This document shows, one piece after another, positions 55,538 through 64,000 of a stretch of 64,000 nucleotides of DNA. The position numbers and the translations under genes are program-made. Every line of letters begins with the position of its first letter. The stretch's first letter is position 1. Under the pieces are notes generated by a model. The model did no database searches. It had not been told where the DNA came from and saw nothing but the letters and a program-made list of their open reading frames with translations. The DNA is taken from assembly GCA_031763025.1 (NCBI GenBank), contig JASSKH010000001.1, positions 14,341,265 through 14,405,264 of the forward strand. Direction: 5' to 3'. This DNA is from Macrocystis pyrifera (lineage: Eukaryota; Sar; Phaeophyceae; Laminariales; Laminariaceae).

Positions 55538-55887
55538 TGTTATGAGGGTTAGGCTTAGATTGGGTAGGCGATTGGTTAACCTTTTACCTTTAGCCCAACG
55601 GACTAAGACCTTAACAAATGGCGACGACGGCAGAACATGGGTAGTTGGTCGTGAGTTCGAATCTCACGTCCACCGTGAGATCACTTTTGAAAGAAAAGTG
55701 AATTTCTTCATGTCAAGAATCTGAAAAAATACTTCTGGATCCCCAGAAATTGGAACCGCGTGTTGGTGTCACGCGTCGACCCGTATATCCGGTCCGTTCC
55801 AGGGGGGGGGAGAGTGTTATGAGGCTTAGATTGGGTAGGCGATTGGTTAACCTTTTACCTTTAGCCCAACGGACTAAGACCTTAACA
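55538..55887 (+). mobile_element. TRIM-like element T1, copy 2
   Basis: Terminal repeats 55538-55616 and 55815-55887, interior nearly identical to 16115-16458: primer-site-like TGGCGACGACGGCAGAAC, T-arm GTGAGTTCGAATCTCAC, polypurine GGGGGGGGGAGAG. The left repeat has a small GGTTA insertion. No target duplication is evident. Confidence 0.85.
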
Positions 55888-56164
55888 CCCCATCTCTTCC
55901 CCTGTGGGTTTCCCCCGTATGTGTCGTGGATTACCGCCAGCAAGGTCCATTGGAGAAATGATTAATAATAATGATTCCCGATTCAGGTGCAGTCAGTATA
56001 CCAGGTATAGGTATACTGCTGTTGTAGTCGCCTCTTCATAGGGTATCCCAAAGGTACTGAACTATACTATCAATATAATATAAATACTACTATTAATACT
56101 GCTGTTGTAGTAGCTATACGAAAGGGCGAAATAAGGGTCGGTTGGGCTGGCCAAAAAACGACCC

Positions 56165-56415
56165 CAGGGTTCTACACTATTTGACTGTTTCGTCTCATGC
56201 CGTGACATTGCCATGGTACCACCCTCGGCATACCATGGCATCCCCACGGCACCCCATCATGGCGTGGCATATAGGATTTCATGGCTCGCCGTAGGGGGTG
56301 CCCGGCATGCCATGGGTGATACCATGGCAACCCCCGCGGCAAAACCGCCACCGCACTCCATGACAATCTCACGGCATGACATGGCAACACCCACGGCACC
56401 CCAATGTCCACGGCA
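56165..56415 (+). repeat. Degenerate CATGGCA/CACGGCA short-repeat cluster
   Basis: More than a dozen CCATGGCA, GGCATGCC and CCCACGGCACCCC words in about 250 bp. It starts with TTCTACACTATTTGACTGTT, which is shared with 57730-57750. Confidence 0.6.
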
Positions 56416-56417
56416 CC

Positions 56418-56455
56418 TAGGTTAGGTTAGGGTTAGCGTTGCGGTTAGGGTTAGG
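56418..56455 (+). repeat. Telomere-like interstitial stretch
   Basis: GGTTAGGTTAGGGTTAGCG and GGTTAGGGTTAGGG. Degenerate TTAGGG units inside the chromosome. Confidence 0.6.
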
Positions 56456-56689
56456 GACCCTGCTCTGCCCTGCTCCCGCTATGGAGGAAGCGGCCACCGC
56501 GCGTGTTGTTCTTATCTTCTTCCGACGTCAACCCCAGCCCTCCCCGGCCTCTCTGTGCCCGGACACACAGACAGATACATACGCGCGCCTGCCTATCCAT
56601 GTGAACAAACATTTTTGTGTGAGCTGGGGTTGCACATGCTAGACAGTGTGTGCTTTGAACTTCAGGCTTGCTTGACAACGTGAGTTCTT

Positions 56690-56927
56690 CTCTTTGTTTC
56701 GTTGCGTTTCTCTTGATAGATCATGGAATGTGTATGTCGTGTGCCTGTCGCACGCAGCATGATGACATGACATTGCATTGCATACGTGGCAACGTATTAT
56801 CTCTGTGGCGTAGCTTTGTGACCACATAACTTGTATCTCTCTAGGATTGAAGAATCGGCACGGACACTGGTTGTGTTGGATGTCGACGGGTAGAAAGAAC
56901 GGTTTAATGTGAAGAAAACAACAACAC
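56690..56927 (-). repeat. A-tailed dispersed repeat R, copy 3
   Basis: Reverse complement of copies 1-2: ATCATGGAATGTGTATGTCG to CGGTTTAATGTGAAG. Confidence 0.75.
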
Positions 56928-57146
56928 AATGTGAACCGATCGCCGGGCGGACATCCCTCCTCGAAAAACGGTTGTTGTGCCTCGGCTCGGCGGCCCCCGC
57001 TAGTTCGGCGGTGTGCATGTGTATTGTATATAATCTACGCCCACGCCACGCCGTGTAGTCGACCCCTCCTCCTGCATGCTTCGGGGGGCGCACAAACCTT
57101 ATATACCTGGCATAATACCCACCTACCCGTACTACAGTAGTAAACA

Positions 57147-57524
57147 CTGGATTTTATAACGTGAGAAAACGACAAGTACTATAGTTGAGAAAAATACGCC
57201 CAAGCCGCGTCTGATAGGCTCAAAAACTATGTTCTCTTCAACAGCAACCGAACGCACTTACTACTCTCATAAAATCGAACCAGTACAGCCGGGGTTACAG
57301 TAAAAACAACATATTTACCGCGGATTCTTCTTCATTTTTCGCTTCAAACGATTGTTTTTGCTGCACCTCCGGCTGTGCTCGTTCGAGTACAGAGTAGGTT
57401 CGTTCGGTTGCTGTTGAAGAGTACATAGTTTTTGAGCCTGACTTGAAATATATTTTATGAAGTACTTAGTGAAGTTGGCGTTTTTTCTCAACTAGTTGTC
57501 ATTTTCTCAACTTTCAAAATCCAG
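57147..57524. mobile_element. Foldback/MITE with long inverted arms
   Basis: CTGGATTTT..GTTGAGAAAAATACGCC at the left pairs with GGCGTTTTTTCTCAAC..AAAATCCAG at the right. Further in, CTCAAAAACTATGTTCTCTT and CAACAGCAACCGAACG pair with CGTTCGGTTGCTGTTGAAGA and ACATAGTTTTTGAG. Arms of about 115-170 bp, central loop about 120 bp. No coding capacity. Confidence 0.8.
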
Positions 57525-57710
57525 TCTTAGTAGTAGCTGGTTATGCTCTGTCCAAGGGTCTCGGTGGCAACGAGGGGAGAGGGGGCGGCCGCTTGCTGTT
57601 CAATGAACTGGCATGCCTGCCCCGGGCAACGCTCCACACTCATCCGCCGCTCCTCAATTATCATTTATTACCTGCCCCCATCGCGCGCTGTGAACATACA
57701 TATACTCTTC

Positions 57711-57803
57711 GGTGTATCGATTGGGCAGGGTTCTACACTGTTTGACCTTGTCGTGGGCATGCCGCGGCATTGCCATGTGGTACCGCCCAATCGGTACACC
57801 GAA
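57711..57803. mobile_element. Small palindromic element, ~93 bp
   Basis: TTCGGTGTATCGATTGGGC at the left and GCCCAATCGGTACACCGAA at the right (19 bp inverted ends, two mismatches). The interior is shared with 56165-56240. Confidence 0.65.
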
Positions 57804-58174
57804 AGAAATATGACTCTGATAAAAGATAAAAGTGTGTTTCAGGTGTGACCCTCATCAAGAGGTCGAGGGTCACAAACTAAATGTCGCCCATGTAGCCCAA
57901 AAGGTTTTTCAACTATGAATGCGTAGACTCCCTGCCCCCTTGGAATGACGCAACGACAATCATAACAACAATTATACGGCAGCAAGACGCCCAGTCATTT
58001 TGCTGGATGCTGTGCTGGTTTCGCTGAACCGAGGCATCTCCTGTGCATCCGCCTCTCCCCGACCAAGGGAGCACCCGTCTGCCGAACTCATTCAACCAAG
58101 TCGTGGCGGCCACCACTGTTGCTAATAATAATAAAACCGCGGGTTCTACAGCAAGCAGTATATATAACTATTAA

Positions 58175-58388
58175 TAGTACGGGGGTCCATAGTTAACAGG
58201 ACCTACATGGTATACATAAATTTACCTATTTTTACTATTACGGGGGTCCATAGTTAACGGGACCAAATTTTGTTAGCAAAAATAGGCAAATATATAGGTA
58301 GTTTTTATGTATACCATAGGTCCTATTAACTATGGACCCCCGTAATAACAATATTTTGTCCTATTTACTGTGGTCCCCCGTACGTAAT
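58175..58388 (+). mobile_element. MITE family M, copy 23 (outer, split)
   Basis: Left part to ATTTTTAC, right part from ACAATATTTTGTCC, interrupted at the central TA by copy 24. Confidence 0.88.
58236..58347 (-). mobile_element. MITE family M, copy 24 (nested in copy 23)
   Basis: Full length, opposite to its host, TA at both junctions. Confidence 0.9.
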
Positions 58389-58389
58389 A

Positions 58390-60348
58390 TAATATATATG
58401 GTTCTCTTCTTTGCTGAGCCTCGCTGGACCAACTAGCGATCGTCCGGTGCTCCCCCGAATCCACCCGAAGCAACACGTCAGTCTGTCATCAGTTGGTGGT
58501 CTCTTGCGGTAGCACGTGGCCATTGGTATAGGTCTAAAAATTATTACCAGGTACCTGGTATTCGTTTTGCTCATGAACCAGTGTTGGATCTTATCCACAC
58601 TTGAACTGCAGTATAGCATAATATATAATACACCCAACATAGACTGCCAACTTGTACTTAAACCTACCATAAATATACCTTAACCCCAAGGGAGGGCGGG
58701 CGGGTTAGCACGTGGCCATCCATTACTAATAATATATTGTCATCGATGATCATCTCCGCCACGCGACAATGCCAAAACGTGAGCAGCAACAACAACAAAA
58801 TGACAAACGAACGACGAGTATTCATCCCGCCATAGCTATCAGGATACACGACACCAAGTACCACGTACTTTGTATATAATGATATTGAGAGGAGCAGCAG
58901 TTACGGTAATACTGCTGCCGTAGTAGTGTAAGTGATGTTTAAAGAACGAATACCCATGCATCGGGAAACCCAAAGTACCAGGAAGCCAGACGAGCCAGAG
59001 GCAGCAATTTCGTACTTTTCATGTACGTGACCCATGATATGTAGGCTGGACGCTAGCACTCTTGGAGTCTACCGGTCTACCGGTACCGGGGTACTTGGTA
59101 CCGTAACCTTGGTTGGGGTAGGAATTACGGTGTGGTATGTATACGCGGTCGTACTATATACGAAGTATCACAACAACAATAAGCAATCGATCAATGGAGG
59201 ATGGAGGTACATTGCCACTGCACGCTGTGCTGCTTTTTGTTTCGCGGCTCTGGGCTGACTGATGGAATCCACAACATAATATAATCTGCAGGATGATGAC
59301 GATACATAATAAAATAACATGAAGCAACAACAACACCACACGAAGAACGCAGTCGTTCATTTTTACACCATTGAAACTGGTCGTTGATTTCGGTGCGCCC
59401 CATCGCCCTCCTCTCCCACTCCTTTTTGGCTTGGCTTTACCGCGGTACACCAGGAACCGTACAGCGAGTGGGCGTGTGCGCCATTAGGTTGAGAAAAATA
59501 TGCCTAGATTGGCACGGATTAGGTTATAAGAAAATCGACAACGAACCGTTACAACAGGATCCACTCTGTTCCCAATATACCCCCCTATACTACAATATAC
59601 AGCAGTAGTAGTAGCCGTAGTAGTACCTGGTAGGTACTACTGCTGCTGTAGATTAACCTCGGCAACAAAAGCGTTGAGCCTACATACAGCAGACACAAAA
59701 TTGACGGGCGCCCACTGGTCGTAAACTCTCGAGAAATGGGTTGCTGATCGAGATGTAATACTACCTACCACCCTGGACGACCCGGGCCAAACAATCCTAA
59801 CCCTCGTCCGAACCCCGAACCTAACTCCGAACCTAAACCCTATCCGCGACCACGACCCATCCCGTCCCGTCCTACACAACAACGGTATTTATACGTACGA
59901 GTACGAGTAGTACCTGATGGTTCTGTAGTATTAATAGTTGTTTTCGGGGAGGTTGCTAGGGGGACAGAAATCGGCGGTCTCGATGGCGCCGAAAGTTGGT
60001 AAAAAACAAACGGGTTTCTTGCTTTTTCGAGGAGACCTGAGATTGATTGCAAGAGTCCGCGGGATCCCAACTGCCACATTTTGTGTGATTGACTGCGAGT
60101 CCACGTATTAATATTATAATACGTACTCTCTGTAGACGCTGTCAGGCTGTCCTTGCTTGCTCCTGTGAATGTCTCCGTTCCTCTGCTCTCTCTCCTCTTC
60201 TTTCTCGTTCTCCTCCTCCTCCTGCCCCTCCTCCTGATGATAAAAACTACAGCTACTCGTACAATATATTATTAATAGCTGCTTCTTCGGCTTGTAATTT
60301 CTTCTTTTATCAGCTTTCTCTTCTCATGTTTTCGTTTGAAATCTTCCT
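58390..60348. other. Gene-free stretch
   Basis: AT-rich, with scattered TACTGCTGTA/TACAGCAGTA words, ATTAATAGT words, the palindrome TACCAGGTACCTGGTA (about 58545) and C-rich telomere-like scraps near 59795-59850. No supported gene. Confidence 0.5.
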
Positions 60349-60460
60349 ATTTCGGGGGTCCATAGTTAACAGGACCTATGGCATGCATAAAAACCTATAT
60401 ATTTAGGTATTTTTACTAACAATATTTGGTCCTGTATACTATGTTTGGTCCCCCGTAATA
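60349..60460 (+). mobile_element. MITE family M, copy 25
   Basis: TATTTCGGGGGTCC to GGTCCCCCGTAATA. Has a small TTTGG duplication near the right end. Confidence 0.9.
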
Positions 60461-60868
60461 GCAATATGAACATTCCACCATTCTTACTTCTCATTCATGT
60501 TCGTCACAAGAAAGAAAGACTTTAAGTGCTGCAGAAGAAGCATGCATGCGGCAGCGCGTGACAGCGCGCACGGTTGTAAAACAGCAGCAGTTAGTTGATG
60601 TTGTCGGATAGTTTTGATATTTTAGTTTTCATCGGCCATCCACCAAACACACCCACATCGTCGAAGTCGTGCACCTATCATGCGAGTGTGCTATTAATAG
60701 TACAACTACATGCTGACTGTTCTGTGCGGTTGTATTTAATGCACCAGACAGACTACTTCCACCACACACCATTGCATTGTAGTACAGGACTCACTGGTAC
60801 CCCGTAAGTACAGCAATATTAATAATATTTTTAATAATAATAGTATTAACAGCATCCGTACGTACGTA

Positions 60869-61175
60869 CCCCGGTGGCTTGGTAGGTGGTCCGCGAGCCT
60901 ATCAAGATCAATTTCGTGAGTTCGAGTCTCACCGAGTGCATGCTCATAGGGACTTTTTCTTGCATAAAATTGATTAGCGGAAAGCGCGAGAGCGTGAGTT
61001 AGCTGTACATTCGATGAAAATCGACGAGCAGTGGGAATGCTGAACCCTATGCGCGATAAAAACTAAAGGCACGTACCGGGGGGGAGAAGGGACGACACCT
61101 GTGACCACGGCTTGTCCAGAAGATCGTCGAGGGTAAAACCTCCTACTAGTGGGCTGGAAAGTAAAAGTGATGATG
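60869..61175 (+). mobile_element. tRNA-derived SINE S1, copy 2
   Basis: Same A box, T-arm and body as 53560-53865, ending GTGATGATG followed by an A-rich tail to about 61200, as expected of a retroposed SINE. Confidence 0.8.
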
Positions 61176-61345
61176 AAAAAAACAAAAAAAAAAGAAAAAC
61201 AAACCCGGCTATGACATCATGCCACCTGCGGTATATACATATATATATACATACATGCATGCATACGTATAAGAAAACCCCCCCCCCCTCGTCCCCACCG
61301 GACGGTGTGTACGACCAGGGCCTCAGAGCAGTGAAGCAATACCTC

Positions 61346-61457
61346 TATTAGGGGGGACCATACATGGTAAATAAGACCTACGGTAAAGACAAAACCTATA
61401 CTTTCTCCTATATTTACTAACAATATTTGGTCCTATTTACTATGGCACCCCGTAATA
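61346..61457 (+). mobile_element. MITE family M, copy 26
   Basis: TATTAGGGGGGACC to GGCACCCCGTAATA. Moderately diverged. Confidence 0.87.
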
Positions 61458-61655
61458 GTAGGCTTTTTGGATTCGCCCTATACAATAGTATATGTCCAGG
61501 ACGGATTGGCACAAAACTTTGGTGCAGGCTGCGGGTGGGTCTATTTATTGATCCAGGCTGGCCTTTCGACCATCCGGATGTTTGTTGGAAAAACGCCACC
61601 AAAACATGCTACGGAGCCGCGTGACTGCCCCTGCCGGCCTCGAGTCCCCCAAAGG

Positions 61656-61686
61656 ATTGGGGTTCGGGTTCGGGTTCGGGTTCGGG
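61656..61686 (+). repeat. (GGGTTC)n hexamer repeat
   Basis: Five GGGTTC units. A telomere-like hexamer with C in place of A. Confidence 0.85.
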
Positions 61687-61889
61687 CTATTATAGGTCTG
61701 CGGGCGGGGGTTGGTCTGGGCCGACGTGCAGGGTCGAAATTGACCGCACACGCCTTGCACAAAGTTTGTGCCGACCCGTCCTCCTGCACATATACAGCGA
61801 AAGAGCGAAGGCGTACTACAATACGTTTCTTCGCTTTCTGTTTTTTTTTTGTTTTTTATTCGTGTTTGTTAGTTCCCTTTTGTTTTTGT

Positions 61890-62137
61890 TATCTCTCTTT
61901 CATAAAATGTGTATGTATGTCGTGCCTATCGCATTCAGTACGATGAGCTGCATGGCATTACGTTGTGTAACAATCTGCTTTCAAATTTGTTGCCTGCATG
62001 ACAAACAATGTAGTAGTATCTCTGTGGCGTTGTTTGTGACCGCAGAACTTATAACTCTCTAGGATTCAAGAATCGACACGGACACTGGTTGTAGATGACG
62101 GGTAGAAAGAACGGTTTAATGTGAAGAACACACAACA
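61890..62137 (-). repeat. A-tailed dispersed repeat R, copy 4
   Basis: ATAAAATGTGTATGTATGTC to CGGTTTAATGTGAAGAAC. The most diverged copy. Confidence 0.65.
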
Positions 62138-62142
62138 TATAA

Positions 62143-62240
62143 TATGTTAAGTAAGGTCTTAGTCCGTTGGATTATTGACAAATAAATGTATATGTGGTCA
62201 GTACCGATCGCCTACTCAATCTAAAAGCCTTCACTCTCCC
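62143..62240 (-). mobile_element. TRIM T1 solo end
   Basis: On the minus strand, a GGGGGGAGAG polypurine tract precedes GATTGAGTAGGCGATCGG and CCAACGGACTAAGACCTTAC. A diverged 3' end of a T1 copy. Confidence 0.6.
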
Positions 62241-62463
62241 CCCTTCGGACCAGCGGGGTCCTTGGTCTTCGTATGGGGCCGTACGTGCAGTGTCCACGTG
62301 TAGTCAGCTAGAGCTTTGCAAAAGTTAGAGGTGTGTGGGAATGGGTTCTGAAGTGCCGCATCTTCGATCCATTCTCCGGATTCTCCGAATTGGTTTGGTT
62401 CGTGCCTGATCTACATATTTTATAAATTTAGGAAATACGTCAGCTGTGAGTTCGACTGATGAG

Positions 62464-63291
62464 TGTCAAGATATTGTCTTGTATGAGATTGAAAGCCCGG
62501 TAACTACCTGTGGGTTCAGTCACTGGGAACGTATTTGTAGTACTTGCAATGGAAGGCGTATCTTAGATGGAAAACCAGGGGTTTTCCAGAGGAGCACGAG
62601 CTTGGTCTCAGTCTCCGCGTGCACGAAAGGAATAAAACTGCTTTTCTTCTATAGCTAAGCAAACAACACATGTGAGTACAATGTTTACCGACTTAAAAGG
62701 CAGACCTGTCCAGGGATACAAAGTGTCCCGCAACCGTTGATCTTAACAAGTGGGCTTTTCCGTGCATCTTCCTCGCCTCCCCCCCCGTGCGGGCGGCATG
62801 GAGATGGCTGTCATCGACGATTTCTTCCTGCCCCTTAAGGCTAGGTCTTCCCTTTATTTCTTACGTACTTTGCCGGCTTCGTTGCCTCGCCGTTCAGAGG
62901 TGTGGGAGTGGGTTTTGAGGAGCCGCATCTTCGACTCATGTTCTAGTTCGTGGAATCGGGGTTTCCACGAATTTCCCATAATTCTGCATATACGGCTCAT
63001 CAGAGTGGGCTAGTGTTAAGATATTGTCTTGTATGAGGTTGAAAGCCCGGTAACTACCTGGGTTCAGTCGCTGGGAACGTATTTGTAGTACTTCGAAGGC
63101 GTATCTTAGATGGAAAACCAGGGGTTTTCCAGAGGAGCACGAGCTCGGTTTCAGTCTCCGCGTGCACGAAAGGAATAAAACTGCTCTTCTTCTATAGCTA
63201 AGCAAGCAACACATGCGAGTGCAATGTTTACCGACTTAAAAGGCAGACCTGTCCAGGGATACAAAGTGTCCCGCAACCGTTGATCTTAACA
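62464..63291 (-). mobile_element. Terminal-repeat element, family E, ~830 bp
   Basis: Two direct terminal repeats of about 280 bp (62464-62748 and 63014-63291), TGT(T/C)AAGATATTG to ATCTTAACA, around a 265 bp interior. On the minus strand the interior begins CTAGCCCACTCTGA, like families C and D. A second, partial interior (62320-62463) follows the left repeat, so the original array was repeat-interior-repeat-interior. No proteins. A non-autonomous LTR-type fossil. Confidence 0.65.
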
Positions 63292-64000
63292 TAAAGTAGT
63301 TGCTACATATGTATAATATACGCCCCTCCAGGGTGGGCTAGCCCACTGCAGCAAAACAGACGGGAAAGTGGTACCGGGGAATCCTCGAAGCAGCTGAACG
63401 GTTAATGGGCAGGTGGCACGAGGCTGAGGCAAAGCTGAGTAGACAGCGTCGCGCATCCTCTGCGGGTAGTGTTAAAGGGAACGGGGGAGGGGTAACAGCA
63501 GGAGGGGTAGAAGGAACACCGTACAAGTATATGGGGGCAGGGGGGGAACGGGAGGAGTAGAAGGGAAACCGCGGTAGAAGAGAGTAGTAGCAAAGAGACC
63601 GCAGACAGGGTAGCAAGGTGCCAGGCCGGCTAATAGGTTGGACTTTTCTTTACCACTCGTACCGCCAATTAATTGCTGCGGCCGTTCGTTATGTATTGGC
63701 TTGGTGCTTTGATTTTTTTTCCATGACGTGACTTTTTCCTATATTTTCCCCTTCTTATCCTTACGAAAGAAGCGCTACATATAGTGGGTGGGTGACGAGC
63801 GTATTTTGGCCCGCTCATTCTTTCTCTTTTTGTTTAGTTAAGTGTTCCCCGGGATGCATATTTCCCATATTTCCCTTTTTCCTTCCCGTTTCTTCCCCTT
63901 GCACGTCCATTTTGGCTCATGCTCGGGGTATGTGTCTGAGCTTTGGCTTCCCATTTTATTTAATATTTGGGATTCTTCTCCTTTTCTTTTTCGGTTTGGT
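63292..64000. other. Gene-free end of window
   Basis: G-rich + strand at 63480-63560. No supported gene or recognised repeat, apart from GGCTCATGCTCGGGGTATGT near 63913, whose relative GGTCATGCTCGGGTATGG lies at 6155. Confidence 0.45.

Noticed and set aside
56418-56455. Telomere
   Set aside because: Only a few degenerate units, surrounded by unrelated sequence on both sides.

Overview
The window looks like nuclear DNA of an intron-rich eukaryote, most likely a stramenopile and probably a brown alga. The grounds are long GT-AG introns with extreme pyrimidine tracts, very long C/G homopolymers, (CT)n and (GGA)n microsatellites, and a dense mixture of Ty1/copia, Ty3/gypsy, LINE, miniature LTR and MITE-type repeats. 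I see no bacterial operon, rRNA gene, functional tRNA gene or CRISPR array. The lineage call is inference; no marker gene is present.

Layout. About 1.1-7.1 kb: one candidate host gene on the + strand. Three exons (1617-2150, 2996-3068, 3884-4519) join in frame. A mini-exon start at 1167-1171 and two small 3' exons (6802-6836, 7013-7073) are more speculative. The whole model would encode a low-complexity, acidic, Gly/Pro-rich protein of about 447 residues with no recognised domain. Its introns hold a G39 run and a C44 run facing each other, a (CT)n block and a dispersed repeat.

7.1-10.4 kb: gene-free, with a palindromic mini-element, an A-tailed dispersed repeat, about 3.2 tandem copies of a 310-325 bp A-rich unit and an 85 bp tandem pair. 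10.56-16.08 kb: a nearly whole Ty3/gypsy element (minus strand) with LTRs that look identical. 16.1-20 kb: a tRNA-flavoured TRIM and several fragments of terminal-repeat elements. 21.7-24.4 kb: a decayed DDE-transposase-like gene. 26.06-26.4 kb: a ~75 bp tandem repeat. 27.2-31.56 kb: a decayed LINE with APE endonuclease and reverse transcriptase. 31.9-34.8 kb: TRIM pieces, duplicated and foldback sequences. 34.88-35.46 kb: a 28 bp tandem array. 35.5-37.3 kb: a cluster of MITEs, several nested. 38.15-44.63 kb: a Ty1/copia element (+) with ~99% identical LTRs, inserted into a MITE. 45.1-51.7 kb: a composite repeat with C-rich minisatellite spacers. 52-64 kb: gene-free, with MITEs, two SINE copies, a second TRIM, foldbacks and a duplicated terminal-repeat element.

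How things work together. Most of the window was built by transposition. The most striking signals are: (1) a ~105 bp MITE family present about 26 times, whose three fully readable nested insertions all hit the same central TA and all lie in opposite orientation to their host copy; (2) two miniature LTR families that each carry an A-box-like motif inside the LTR and a B-box/T-arm motif just inside the element, so that a split tRNA-like pol III promoter spans the LTR/primer-binding-site junction; (3) a layered record of MITE insertion, copia insertion into it, then a 206 bp tandem duplication across the junction.
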